From positions 310,001 to 374,000 of the forward strand of contig NZ_OZ032160.1 in the NCBI RefSeq assembly GCF_964026585.1: 64,000 nucleotides of DNA, given 5' to 3'. The notes beneath the pieces were generated by a model. The model was not told the origin of the DNA, made no database searches, and saw nothing but the letters and a program-made list of their open reading frames with translations. Positions 19,956-29,718 of this stretch are shown here, piece by piece. Source of the DNA: Candidatus Endowatersipora endosymbiont of Watersipora subatra. Lineage in GTDB: Bacteria; Pseudomonadota; Alphaproteobacteria; Rhizobiales; Rhizobiaceae. The position numbers were made by a program, and so were the translations under genes. Each line of letters opens with the position of its first letter. The stretch's first letter is position 1.

Positions 19956-21968
19956 TCATGAAACAGAAGTATCCGATCCCTCTAACTTAAGTTTCTTAAG
20001 AACAGTCTTTACAATAAAATCCGCAGTAATACCAAATTTTTTATACACTTCCTTATAAGGTCCTGAGACGCCAAATGAGGACATGCCAATAAAGATTCCA
20101 TCGGATCCAATCAATGGATCCCATCCTTGACGAACAGCCGCTTCGACACCAACTTTTATGGCAGCTGATCCAATAACAGAAGTTCGGTATTCGATTGACT
20201 GTTCTGCAAACAACTCAAAACAGGGAACAGATACGACTCTAGTAGGAAAACCTCGTTTATCCAGGTTTTGTTTAGCAGAAAAAGCTATTTCGACTTCTGA
20301 TCCACTGGCGAAAATTGAAATTATGGCTTCATCTCTACTTGCAGCCACTTCATAAGCACCATGTGAAGAAAGATTTTGATCTTCAAAAGTACGTCGGATG
20401 GGAGATACATCCTGTCGTGTCAGTGCGATAACACTTGGAATTTCTTTTGATTGCAATGCAATTTGCCAGCATTCTGTTGTCTCCACAGCATCAGCTGGAC
20501 GAAAAATCATCAAATTAGGAATAGCACGTAAAGAGGCTAGTTGCTCCACAGGTTGGTGTGTAGGTCCATCTTCACCAAGACCAATAGAATCATGAGTCAT
20601 GACATGGATAACACGAATTCCCATCAGCGCAGCCAACCGAATAGAGGGACGACAGTAATCGGAAAAAATCAGAAATCCACCAGAATAGGGAATAAGACCT
20701 CCATGCAATGCTATACCATTCATAGCAGCTGCCATTGCATGTTCTCGAATGCCATAGTGTATGAATCGTCCTGAAAAATCAGTAGATGAAACAGCCATCG
20801 TTTGACTAGTTTTTGTATTACTAGAGCTTGTTAGATCTGCTGAACCACCAACAGTCTCAGGAATAGTACTATTAATAGTTTCTAACACGAGCTGTGATGC
20901 TTGCCTTGTCGCTATTTTTTTTTGGTTTGCGAATAATGTTCTTTTGTACTTCTGGATAGCATTATTGAATCTGAAAGGGAGATCACCTCTTATTCTGCGT
21001 TCAAATTCTCCACGAACTTCTGAATCAATGTTCTGAAATATTTTCTGCCAAGATTTTCTCTTTTGTGTATTGCGAAGACCCGCTATACGCCATGCATCGC
21101 AGATATCAGCAGGAATATCAAATGAGTCAGACGTCCAATCTAAAGCCGACCTCATCCTTGCAATTTCATCCGTTCCTAATGGAGAGCCATGACTAAATGA
21201 GGTACCGGCTTTTGTTGGGGCACCAAACCCAATTGTGGTTTTGCAAGCAATCATAGTTGGCTTATCCGAATCTTGAGCGAATCGGATAGCATCTGCAATT
21301 TCATCATGGTTATGTCCTTGCACGCAAATTGTATTCCATTTGCTAGCTTGAAACCGTATAATTTGATCTGTAGAATCAGACAAAGAAATAGGACCATCAA
21401 TAGAAATATTGTTATCATCCCAAAGAACAATCATCTTTCGTAGATTCAAATGGCCCGCTAAAGAGATAGCTTCCTGGGATATGCCTTCCATCAAACATCC
21501 ATCACCGACAAGACAATAAGTATAATGGTTAACCAAATGATCACCAAATTCTTTCCTTAAACGCCGTTCAGCTATAGCCATGCCAACAGCGTTGCCGATA
21601 CCTTGTCCTAGTGGGCCAGTTGTTGTTTCTATACCAGCTACATGGCCATATTCTGGGTGACCTGCAGTAAGGGAATCGATTTGGCGAAATTTTTTGATCT
21701 CTTCAAGGTTTATATCTTTATAACCAAGCAAAAAAAGGAGTGAATACAGAAGCATTGATCCATGTCCTGCAGAAAGAATAAACCGATCTCGATCGGGCCA
21801 GTTTGGGGTTTTCGGATCAAATGCCATAAACTGTGTAAACAAAACTGTCGCTATGTCGGCAGCTCCCATGGGAAGTCCTGGATGGCCAGAATTTGCTTTT
21901 TGAACAGCATCAGCAGAGAGAAAACGTATGGCATCTGCCATACGTTTTTGTTTTTGGGTATGATTCAT
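19956..21968 (-). CDS. tkt: Transketolase
   Basis: Transketolase moves two-carbon units between sugar phosphates in the pentose phosphate pathway, using thiamine diphosphate. The 670 residues contain the N-terminal SGHPGLPMGAAD, the ThDP motif GDGCLMEGISQEA with the downstream NNISIDG, the central GIREHAM, and GLGEDGPTHQPVEQLA. A C-terminal domain completes the protein. It is followed by gap on the same strand. rpiA at 42 kb supplies another enzyme of the same route. Confidence 0.97.
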   Translation of the reverse strand: MNHTQKQKRMADAIRFLSADAVQKANSGHPGLPMGAADIATVLFTQFMAFDPKTPNWPDRDRFILSAGHGSMLLYSLLFLLGYKDINLEEIKKFRQIDSLTAGHPEYGHVAGIETTTGPLGQGIGNAVGMAIAERRLRKEFGDHLVNHYTYCLVGDGCLMEGISQEAISLAGHLNLRKMIVLWDDNNISIDGPISLSDSTDQIIRFQASKWNTICVQGHNHDEIADAIRFAQDSDKPTMIACKTTIGFGAPTKAGTSFSHGSPLGTDEIARMRSALDWTSDSFDIPADICDAWRIAGLRNTQKRKSWQKIFQNIDSEVRGEFERRIRGDLPFRFNNAIQKYKRTLFANQKKIATRQASQLVLETINSTIPETVGGSADLTSSSNTKTSQTMAVSSTDFSGRFIHYGIREHAMAAAMNGIALHGGLIPYSGGFLIFSDYCRPSIRLAALMGIRVIHVMTHDSIGLGEDGPTHQPVEQLASLRAIPNLMIFRPADAVETTECWQIALQSKEIPSVIALTRQDVSPIRRTFEDQNLSSHGAYEVAASRDEAIISIFASGSEVEIAFSAKQNLDKRGFPTRVVSVPCFELFAEQSIEYRTSVIGSAAIKVGVEAAVRQGWDPLIGSDGIFIGMSSFGVSGPYKEVYKKFGITADFIVKTVLKKLKLEGSDTSVS

Positions 21969-22448
21969 AAGAGCCTATAGCTATATTGCACGGGTTTTAT
22001 TCCTCAGTCTAGGAGTCTAGGGGTAGGGAAAGCAAACGAGAAAGTTCATTTTTGAAAAAATGAGATACCAATTAAGAGAGGAAGGAATACCACTGGGGAC
22101 AAGTAAGTCAATCGTGTTCATTGATTGTGGCATAACTCATTGAAGTCTCTTGATCAACAGATCAAGTAGTGAACAAAAAAATCAATCATCTCTGTGATGC
22201 AGAAATTGTCTGTTATAATTATTTTGGTTTTATTTCACTCTCATTGTAATAATGAACTTCAAACAATTCAAGAAATAGCAATATCATCATAGAAATGAAT
22301 TTCAATTAAGAGTTAAATTTATAGGTATAAAGAACTAAATAAATTGACGACTCGTTGACATTTTTTCTTGAATTGACAAGTTCAATATCACTTAAAAATT
22401 CTGGATCATCGACTCAATGAACTGGCATACAAATACTGAGATGATATT
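21969..22448. other. Intergenic region between divergent tkt and the DUF4164 gene
   Basis: This 480-base AT-rich gap has a 7-bp hairpin CTTGATC-AACA-GATCAAG at 22149-22166. Several TTGACA/TTGACG-like hexamers at about 22343-22380 could be promoter elements for DUF4164-zapA. No coding frame or RNA gene was recognised. Confidence 0.4.
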
Positions 22449-22742
22449 ATGAAGTCTGAGGCCTTTGGTTTTCTGATAGAACAGGCAATGGAATCATTTA
22501 ACTCAGCTGTAGCAGGTCTTTCTAAAGTAGTGGATTTGCACATCGAAAAAAACCATAAAGTGGTTGATAGCAAAGAAGAAGTCCAGCGCTTAGCATCAGA
22601 AAGTGCGAATCTGGCTAGAAGCTTAGATGAAGCAGAAACACGTGCTAAGTGCTTAGCTGAAACAAACAGAGAAGTTTCTCATCGCTTGGTCAAAGCAATG
22701 GAACTGGTTCGAGTGGCTTTAGATAAACAGCTGTTGAATTAA
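22449..22742 (+). CDS. DUF4164 coiled-coil protein upstream of zapA
   Basis: The function is unknown. The 97 residues are almost wholly alpha-helical, with heptad-like repeats through about 20-90 (ASESANLARSLDEAE, NREVSHRLVKAMELV). This family regularly precedes zapA in rhizobia, so a link to division is plausible but is inference from position. The ATG follows GAGATGATATT. The gene ends 30 bases before zapA. Confidence 0.8.
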   Translation: MKSEAFGFLIEQAMESFNSAVAGLSKVVDLHIEKNHKVVDSKEEVQRLASESANLARSLDEAETRAKCLAETNREVSHRLVKAMELVRVALDKQLLN

Positions 22743-22772
22743 AATTCCACATCCCCTTTTAAAAGTGTCAAA

Positions 22773-23135
22773 ATGTCTCATGTTGCAGTTAAAATTAACG
22801 GAAAAATTTACCGCATTGCCTGCGATGAAGGTCAAGAAGAGCATCTTCTTGATCTAGCTCATCGCTTTAACATGTATATTGAAAATTTAAAAAGTTCTTT
22901 CGGTGAGATAGGAGATCAACGTTTGATTGTAATGGCAGGAGTTTTGATTATTGACGATCTGGTAGAGATGACGCATAAACTGAGAGTAATTGAACAAGAA
23001 CTTGCAGATATCAAAAATATTACGAAGAATGTCTTTGATTTAAACCAGGCTCGTGAAATTAAAATCGTTGAATCGATAAACAATGCTTCGGCTCAAATAA
23101 GGAAAATAACAAAAAAATTGTCAGCCTCTCTTTAG
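22773..23135 (+). CDS. zapA: Cell division protein ZapA
   Basis: ZapA crosslinks FtsZ filaments at the division site. The 120 residues have the ZapA globular head (VAVKINGKIYRIACDEGQEEHL, residues 4-25, then LAHRFNMYIENLKSS and DQRLIVMAGVLIIDDL). A C-terminal coiled coil follows. It is followed after only 60 bases by the 5-FTHF cyclo-ligase gene. The 6S RNA gene often found in that interval has no room here. Confidence 0.93.
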   Translation: MSHVAVKINGKIYRIACDEGQEEHLLDLAHRFNMYIENLKSSFGEIGDQRLIVMAGVLIIDDLVEMTHKLRVIEQELADIKNITKNVFDLNQAREIKIVESINNASAQIRKITKKLSASL

Positions 23136-23195
23136 AGTTTCATACTGATACAGTGTTGCCACGGAATTGAATCCGAATCTTAATGTTCTAGAAAA

Positions 23196-23849
23196 ATGAG
23201 TTCGTTGTACCATCTAAAGAGAGAAATTCGCTACAATCTTCTTAAGAAGCGTGATGAGATTTCCCCTTCACAACACACTAGATTTTCATTAGCTGCAGCT
23301 AGAAATGCTAATAAAATTAATGCCTTATCAAATGGAAAAAACATTTCTGGAACTATTATTTCTGCTTTTAATTCCATTCATTCCGAGATTGATACAAGAC
23401 CCTTGATTTCATCACTCTTAAAACGAAAAGCTCGTTTATGTCTGCCCGTTGTTATTGACAGTATTAGGATAGAGTTCAGAGAAATATCGGAAGATATGAA
23501 ACTTATAAAATCTCGCTTAGATACATTTGGCCCTCCTTTGAATCCAGAGATTCTAGTCATACCTTTAAGTGGTTTTGATCGACGCGGGGGGCGCATTGGA
23601 TATGGAGCAGGTTTGTACGATCGGGCCATTATCAAGTTACGCACCCAGATATACAGTCAGAAGAGTGTCATAAAGCCTTTATTATGTGGTTTTGCCTTTT
23701 CTATACAAGAAGTTCAGAAAATTCCAATGGACAAGCACGATCAATTTCTTGACTACATCGTTACTGAGATTGAGGTTATCGATTGCCTGTTATATCGAAA
23801 AATTAAAGGTTATGAGGGCGGTTTCGATCTATGCGAATTCTCTTCTTAG
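23196..23849 (+). CDS. 5-formyltetrahydrofolate cyclo-ligase
   Basis: The enzyme converts 5-formyl-THF to 5,10-methenyl-THF using ATP, returning a storage folate to one-carbon metabolism. The 217 residues have the N-terminal LKREIRYNLLKKRDEIS, ATP/substrate segment ILVIPLSGFDRRGGRIGYGAGLYDR at about 118-142, and FAFSIQEV near the end. The last 19 bases overlap the start of the YmdB-type gene, indicating translational coupling. Confidence 0.94.
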   Translation: MSSLYHLKREIRYNLLKKRDEISPSQHTRFSLAAARNANKINALSNGKNISGTIISAFNSIHSEIDTRPLISSLLKRKARLCLPVVIDSIRIEFREISEDMKLIKSRLDTFGPPLNPEILVIPLSGFDRRGGRIGYGAGLYDRAIIKLRTQIYSQKSVIKPLLCGFAFSIQEVQKIPMDKHDQFLDYIVTEIEVIDCLLYRKIKGYEGGFDLCEFSS

Positions 23850-24646
23850 GTGATATGGTCGGCCGAACTGGACGAGAGGCAGTCATAAAATCTTTGCCTG
23901 ATTTATCGCAAAAACTAAAACTAGACTTCATTATTGTCAATGGAGAGAATGCTGCCGCAGGGTTTGGAATCACCAGAAAAATTCTTCATCAGGTTCTGGA
24001 AGGAGGTGCAGATGTAATAACATCTGGTAATCATGCTTTTGATCAAAGAGAAACTCTCGGGTGGGCAGATGAAGAAGAACGCTTTCTGCGCCCTGCTAAC
24101 TTTCCTACCGGTACACCCGGTCGCGGTAGTAATATATATGAGGCCAGAAATGGTGCTCTTATATTGGTCTCAAACATCATGGGACGTGTTTTTATGAAAC
24201 CTGAACTAGATGATCCTTTTTCAGCTGCTGAGTCAGAATTTAGTGTCTGTAGCCTTGGTTTAAACGTTGATGCAATTGTTGTAGATTTCCATGCGGAAGC
24301 AACAAGTGAATCTCAGTGTTTTGGTCATTTTCTTGATGGTAGAGTGAGTCTTGTAGTAGGAACACACACGCACATACCAACATCAGATTATCAAATTTTA
24401 TCAGGCGGCACGGCCTACATCAGCGATGTTGGTATGTGCGGTGATTATGATTCTTCACTTGGTATGGATAAGGAAGAGCCCCTGAATCGATTCCTCACAA
24501 AAATAAGTAAGAATCGTGTAGAACCAGCTAAAGGCACGGCTACTGTTTGTGGAGTGATGGTGATCACTGATGATAAAACAGGTCTGGCGCTATCCATCTC
24601 TCCCTTACGGGCTGGCGGCAAGCTAACCCCGGTCTGGCCATCGTGA
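23831..24646 (+). CDS. YmdB-family metallophosphoesterase (TIGR00282)
   Basis: Members hydrolyse 2',3'-cyclic nucleotides with a two-iron centre; the role in this organism is unknown. The 271 residues show all metal motifs: MRILFLGDMVGRTG at the N-terminus, NGENAAAGFGI, GNHAFDQ, DFHAEATSE and VGTHTHIPTSD. The start lies 19 bases inside the preceding gene and no other start gives the conserved GDMVG N-terminus. It converges with glyS one base downstream. Confidence 0.95.
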   Translation: MRILFLGDMVGRTGREAVIKSLPDLSQKLKLDFIIVNGENAAAGFGITRKILHQVLEGGADVITSGNHAFDQRETLGWADEEERFLRPANFPTGTPGRGSNIYEARNGALILVSNIMGRVFMKPELDDPFSAAESEFSVCSLGLNVDAIVVDFHAEATSESQCFGHFLDGRVSLVVGTHTHIPTSDYQILSGGTAYISDVGMCGDYDSSLGMDKEEPLNRFLTKISKNRVEPAKGTATVCGVMVITDDKTGLALSISPLRAGGKLTPVWPS

Positions 24647-24647
24647 A

Positions 24648-26729
24648 TCAACCTTCTTCATGAATCAGGATCTCTTTTGGGACAGAAATTTTGGAAAAAT
24701 CAGCTATGATTTTTGTTGCATCATAAATACGACGCATAAGTGCTAAACGATTAGCTCGAATCTCTTCATCATCAACATTGACCATCACCTTCTCAAAGAA
24801 GTTATCTACTGGCAAACGCAACTTTGAAAGAGCTGATATAGCAGTAGCATAATCTTCGATTTGAACCGCCTCTTCTATTTCTGTTTCGGCGTGACTGATG
24901 GCATCAACCAAAATCGTCTCTTCGCTAGCTTGAAAGAAATCAGGAATAGTTTCCTTGAAAATCCGTGTTCCTTTCTTCTTCTCTGCAGCGAGAATATTAA
25001 TAGCACGTTTGATTCCCACTAATAGATTCTTTCCATCTTCTGTCTCTAAAAATGAACCTAGAGAGTCAACGCGGCGGGTAATTGCAAGAAGATTATCAGA
25101 CATAGGTGTAATCACTGCATCAATCAAATCATAACGTGCACCTGAGTCTTTAAGATAGCTCCTTAATCGCTTATGAAAAAAGGAGAGAAGATCACTGTTA
25201 ACTTTTTGAGCAAGAGGAAGACGAAGTTGATTGACTAAAATGAGTCGTATGATGCCAAAAGCTGCACGTCTGAGTGCATAAGGATCTTTTGATCCGGTTG
25301 GTTTCTGATTAATTGACCAAAAGCTAATCAGCATATCAAGCTTATCTGCAATCGCAACGGTAACACTTACTGGGTTTATGGGGACACTGTCACTAATCCC
25401 AAGGGGTGAATGATGTTCTTGACAAGCCAAAATAATATCAGTGTCCTCCCCCAAAAATTCTGCATAATGACGACCCATTATTCCCTGAAGTTCTGGAAAT
25501 TCGGAAACCATGGCTGAACTTAAATCAGCCTTACAGATTTCGGCAGCACGCCTAGCTTTTCCAATAGCAGCACCAATCATTGAAGCAATCTCTGCTGCTA
25601 ATACGACAATACGGTTCACCCGTTCAGCTTGAGAACCAAGCGCTGCATGGAAGGTCACCTTATTAAGATTTTCCAACCATGGCTTAAACCCTTCAGATTC
25701 AATCGTTTTCAAATCCATTTCCCAAAAAAACTTGGCATCTGATAAGCGTGCATTAATAACTTTGGCATTGCCCCTTGCTATTTCAATTCCTCCATCCCTA
25801 GCCTCTATATTGGATACTAATAGGAAATGATTCGATAGTTTCTTTCCTTTGCGCAATAAAAAGCATTTTTGATGATCTTTGATCGTTAACCGAATAACCT
25901 CAGAAGGAAGATGAAGATATTCTTTGTTAAATTCACTAATGAGTGTGACAGGCCATTCAACTAAATTACTGACCTCTTCTAGTAAATTGTTGTCCTGAAA
26001 AAGCTCTAGATTCCGTGTAAAAGCAATATTTTGAGCATTGTCTCTGATAATTTCCTTCCGCCGCTCTGCATCCAGAATCACTCTTGTCTTTTCCAATGAG
26101 ACAACATAGTCATCAAAATTCTCTATTTTAATAGGATGAGATGCATGGAAACGGTGACCATAGGTAATATTACTGGAGATAATCCCTCCAACTTCAAATT
26201 CAATCACAATCGGCTTTTCAAGTTCATAGCTCAACGTACACAGAATGGACTGTAAAGGTCGCACCCATCTTAGACTATTAAGATTAGCCGATTGGGGCCC
26301 CCAACGCATAGATTTAGACCAGGGAAACGTTTGGATAATATTCGGGATGATCTCCGCAATCATCTCCTCAGTTGCTCTAATTGGCCTTTCAACTATGGCA
26401 ACATAAAAATCCCCTTTTTGGGGTTCTCTCCTTATTTCAGCTTGATCGATACTTTCTAATCCGGCCCTACGTAAAAATCCAGAAATCACTTGCTCCGGTG
26501 AATTGGTACGTGGACCCCTTTGTTCTGTTTTAAAATAGGAAGAATAATTGGCTAGATTTCGGATATAAAGTGTGAGGCGGCGTGGTGTCCAATATTCTTT
26601 GGCTATTCCATAAGTGATCCTAGAATCAACCAATGTTTCCGTGATAAGATTTTTAAGATCAAGTGCTGCTTTTCGCTGCATGCGGGCAGGAATTTCTTCA
26701 GAAAACAATTCAAGAAGGAGATCAGGCAT
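24648..26729 (-). CDS. glyS: Glycyl-tRNA synthetase beta subunit
   Basis: GlyS is the tRNA-binding subunit of the alpha2beta2 glycyl-tRNA synthetase. The 693 residues start with LLLELFSEEIPARMQ, the hallmark of the family. They contain GPRTNSPEQVISGFLRRAGL, FQDNNLLEEVSNLVEWP, and ADKLDMLISFW with SKDPYALRRAAFGIIR. The C-terminal anticodon-binding region has RVDSLGSFLETEDGKNLL. The alpha subunit gene glyQ is not in the window; upstream is divergent hemB. Confidence 0.97.
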   Translation of the reverse strand: MPDLLLELFSEEIPARMQRKAALDLKNLITETLVDSRITYGIAKEYWTPRRLTLYIRNLANYSSYFKTEQRGPRTNSPEQVISGFLRRAGLESIDQAEIRREPQKGDFYVAIVERPIRATEEMIAEIIPNIIQTFPWSKSMRWGPQSANLNSLRWVRPLQSILCTLSYELEKPIVIEFEVGGIISSNITYGHRFHASHPIKIENFDDYVVSLEKTRVILDAERRKEIIRDNAQNIAFTRNLELFQDNNLLEEVSNLVEWPVTLISEFNKEYLHLPSEVIRLTIKDHQKCFLLRKGKKLSNHFLLVSNIEARDGGIEIARGNAKVINARLSDAKFFWEMDLKTIESEGFKPWLENLNKVTFHAALGSQAERVNRIVVLAAEIASMIGAAIGKARRAAEICKADLSSAMVSEFPELQGIMGRHYAEFLGEDTDIILACQEHHSPLGISDSVPINPVSVTVAIADKLDMLISFWSINQKPTGSKDPYALRRAAFGIIRLILVNQLRLPLAQKVNSDLLSFFHKRLRSYLKDSGARYDLIDAVITPMSDNLLAITRRVDSLGSFLETEDGKNLLVGIKRAINILAAEKKKGTRIFKETIPDFFQASEETILVDAISHAETEIEEAVQIEDYATAISALSKLRLPVDNFFEKVMVNVDDEEIRANRLALMRRIYDATKIIADFSKISVPKEILIHEEG

Positions 26730-26937
26730 GGATTATCAATTTTAGATTACCTCGTTGCAGCGGAGACAAAGATATCAATCTTTTGAAGATCAGTCATCCT
26801 AATTTTCGTGACTACATGATCTAAACCATGTTAGAATTGGTCTCAAGTAATATCAGTATCAACGACAGATTTAAATTTAAGCGAGATTATCATCATTCTT
26901 CTACGAATTTTTATTATAATTGACACGATCAGAAACC

Positions 26938-27960
26938 ATGTCCCAAACTAAGCTCCATTTCGTAAAAACCATAACGACTCACCGTAGACTTCGTCGTAAT
27001 CGAATAAAGGATTGGATACGCCGCTTGATTCGCGAACATAGACTCTCTGTTGATGACCTCATTTTACCCCTTTTCATTATAGATGGTGTCGGTATAGAAG
27101 AACCCATTCCTTCAATGCCAGGGATTTCTCGATATTCAATCGACAAAGCTCTAGAAGTGGTTTACCAAGCCGCTGACCTTAACATACCTGCGGTTACCCC
27201 TTTTCCTAATATCTCTCTTGAACTTAAAGACGAAAAAGGGAGTGAAGTAACTAATCCAGATAATCTTATTTGCCGTTTTACATCAAAAGTAAAAAATCTA
27301 AACCTCAACATTGGCATCATCACTGATGCAGCCCTCGATCCATTTACCAACCACGGTCATGATGGGATCTTACGCAATGGTATCATTGTCAATGATGAAA
27401 GTGTAAAACAAATTGTAAAAGGCGCTGTTATACAGGCACAAGCTGGAGCTGATATCATCGCTCCCTCTGATATGATGGATGGCAGGATCGGAGCGATAAG
27501 GAAGGCACTGGATGCTAATGGATTTCAAAATGTAGGTATCATTTCTTATGCAGCTAAATACGCTTCGGCATTTTATGGCCCTTACCGTCAAGCGATTGGT
27601 ACAGAAGGATTATTACAAGGAGATAAAAAGACTTATTATATCGATCCTGCAAATACTGAGGATGCAATGCGGGAGGCAAAACTCGATATCGAAGAAGGAG
27701 CTGATATGTTAATGGTCAAGCCTGGCATGCCATATCTGGATATTGTTTGGCGCATGAAATCAACCTTTCATATGCCTGTATCTGTTTATCAAGTATCTGG
27801 AGAATATGTGATGATTAAAAACATCACTGAAAACAGATTTATTGATGAAAATAGTGCTATGTTAGAGAGCCTCATTGCTTTCAAAAGAGCAGGAGCCGAT
27901 AATATTTTCACATATTTTGCATTAAAAGCTGCTCGTCTTTTATACCAAGAGGATCGTTAA
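26938..27960 (+). CDS. hemB: Porphobilinogen synthase (5-aminolevulinate dehydratase)
   Basis: HemB condenses two aminolevulinate molecules to porphobilinogen, the second haem step. From ATG 26938 the product is 340 residues; a TTG at 26920 is in frame but unnecessary. The catalytic lysines are in ISYAAKYASAFYGPYR and MLMVKPGMPYLD. The metal region reads TDAALDPFTNHGHDG, Asp-based rather than the Cys-rich Zn site, so a Mg-type enzyme is likely. hemH is also in this window (63290 onward). Confidence 0.97.
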   Translation: MSQTKLHFVKTITTHRRLRRNRIKDWIRRLIREHRLSVDDLILPLFIIDGVGIEEPIPSMPGISRYSIDKALEVVYQAADLNIPAVTPFPNISLELKDEKGSEVTNPDNLICRFTSKVKNLNLNIGIITDAALDPFTNHGHDGILRNGIIVNDESVKQIVKGAVIQAQAGADIIAPSDMMDGRIGAIRKALDANGFQNVGIISYAAKYASAFYGPYRQAIGTEGLLQGDKKTYYIDPANTEDAMREAKLDIEEGADMLMVKPGMPYLDIVWRMKSTFHMPVSVYQVSGEYVMIKNITENRFIDENSAMLESLIAFKRAGADNIFTYFALKAARLLYQEDR

Positions 27961-27996
27961 AGAAGGGAAAATCTAGATAACGGTTTTTCGACTGTG

Positions 27997-28083
27997 TGGT
28001 GCCCAAGAGAGGACTCGAACCTCCACGACCAAAAGGTCACTGGCACCTGAAGCCAGCACGTCTACCAGTTCCGCCACCTGGGC
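27997..28083 (-). tRNA. tRNA-Leu (anticodon CAG)
   Basis: Read on the minus strand, the gene starts GCCCAGG and ends CTTGGGC-A-CCA with CCA encoded. The anticodon stem CTGGC/GCCAG holds the loop TTCAGGT. The variable arm (GTGACCTTTTGGTCGT) is long, as expected for leucine. T-arm GGTTCGAGTCC is standard. The gene lies between hemB and tig. Confidence 0.97.
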
Positions 28084-28193
28084 AATGATCTCCTCATATC
28101 GCAGTCACTAGAAAGTGTCCATTTCAATGAGAGAATCCTTAAAATGAGGTAACCGATACGATTAAAAAACACGCATTCCCATGACTTCTGTTC

Positions 28194-29549
28194 CTAAATT
28201 TCATAACTGACGAAATGGTCGTTCATGAATTCTTCTTTTCTAACATTCTTTTCTACTACATTAGCTTTTTTGATAATATAGTCAATGACCTTTTCCTCAA
28301 AAATAGGAGCAGTTAATATGCTCGCTGCCTCAGAATTGGATTTCAATAGATCAATAATCTTTTGTTTGGATCCAGGATATTTTTGAAGATGCTGATAAAC
28401 CCCCTTATGCAACTCGGATTCAGTAACTTTTATGCCCGCCTCTTCAGCAATTTTATTAAGAATGAGTCCCAACCGAACTCGGCGGTGAGCAAGTTCCTGA
28501 TAGTCTTCACGCGCTTCCTTCTCCGTAGTCCCGTCATCTTCGAAAGTCTTACCTTCTTCTTCAAGAGTGTTAACGACTTCTGTCCAGATATTTTTAAATT
28601 CTTGTTCCACCATACTCTTTGGCAGTTCAAACTGATATTCTTTATCAAGAAAATCAAGAAGTTGACGCTTAAGCTTCTGGCGAGACAATTCAACATACTG
28701 TTTCTCCATTTGCTTCTTGACTCCTTCTTTCAGTTGAGAAAGATTATCTAATCCCAACGATTTTGCCAATTGATTCCCGTTCATAAGCGGGCCAGGCGTG
28801 GCAACTTCATGAACCGTAACGTGGAAAACGGCTTCCATGCTGGCAAGATGATCAGGATGATAATCATCCGGAAAAGTAATAGAAAAGCACTTTTTATCAC
28901 CCGCTTCCATGCCAATCAACTGCTCTTCAAAGCCAGGAATAAAAAAGGTGTCAGTCCCTATAAAAACATGAGCATCTTTATTCATCCCATCTTCGAAAGG
29001 ATCACCATCAATCGCTCCTGTATAATCGATGGTAACACGATCTTTATAATCGGCTTTCCTTTGTTTTGTTTCATAGATGAGGTTATTTTTAGCCATATTC
29101 TCAATTTTCTCGTCAATATCCTCATCAGAAATCTTAATAACGGAGTGTTCAACTTTGAGATCACTAAAATCAGTAATCTCAAAAGAAGGTATAATCTCAT
29201 ATTGAATACTAAATACAAAATCTTTTTCACCAGATAGAATTTTCTCAACCTCGATTTCATCTTCTACCATGATAATTTGAGGTTTCTGAGCGGCTTTTTC
29301 AGAACGATCAGAGAGAAGTCTTTTCGTTTCTTGATCGATCGTTTTGTTGATCAAATCAGCCATAGAAGATTTACCATAAAGCTTAATCATTTGAGATCTA
29401 GGGACTCGACCAGGACGAAATCCGTTAATTTTGATTTTGTCTTTTAGATCCAGAAGTTGTGCATCACGCTTAGTCAGAAGTTCTTCTACAGGGACAGTCA
29501 CTTGAATTTCACGCTTCAGTCCTTCATTTATTATTTCTCTTACTTGCAT
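28194..29549 (-). CDS. tig: Trigger factor
   Basis: Trigger factor is the ribosome-bound chaperone and prolyl isomerase that meets nascent chains. I start at the ATG at 29549 (451 residues), which has a good ribosome binding site TGAGG six bases away; an upstream frame adds 7 residues. The N-terminal domain carries the ribosome-docking loop GFRPGRVPRS. The FKBP-like PPIase domain spans about 160-250 (DRVTIDYTGAIDGDPFEDG, FIPGFEEQLIGMEAGD). The C-terminal chaperone arms are helical. Confidence 0.97.
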   Translation of the reverse strand: MQVREIINEGLKREIQVTVPVEELLTKRDAQLLDLKDKIKINGFRPGRVPRSQMIKLYGKSSMADLINKTIDQETKRLLSDRSEKAAQKPQIIMVEDEIEVEKILSGEKDFVFSIQYEIIPSFEITDFSDLKVEHSVIKISDEDIDEKIENMAKNNLIYETKQRKADYKDRVTIDYTGAIDGDPFEDGMNKDAHVFIGTDTFFIPGFEEQLIGMEAGDKKCFSITFPDDYHPDHLASMEAVFHVTVHEVATPGPLMNGNQLAKSLGLDNLSQLKEGVKKQMEKQYVELSRQKLKRQLLDFLDKEYQFELPKSMVEQEFKNIWTEVVNTLEEEGKTFEDDGTTEKEAREDYQELAHRRVRLGLILNKIAEEAGIKVTESELHKGVYQHLQKYPGSKQKIIDLLKSNSEAASILTAPIFEEKVIDYIIKKANVVEKNVRKEEFMNDHFVSYEI

Positions 29550-29718
29550 ATTAATCCTCATAATTTCCAAGTATGATAAGTCTTTGTTTATCCGCGACGA
29601 GTGAGAGAGAAAAGTTATAACGATGAAGACTAACCACAGTTCACCTCCTTAGGAAGAATCAGAACAGTGCATAAGATGACTTGGCAAAAATCAGCTCAGG
29701 TAGAAACTTTTCCGCTAG

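Noticed and set aside
23136-23195. Possible 6S RNA between zapA and the cyclo-ligase gene
   Set aside because: The usual location is only 60 bases long here, too short for a 6S RNA.
28362-29260. Several 88-155 codon frames on both strands inside tig
   Set aside because: Shadows of the trigger factor gene, with no independent evidence.
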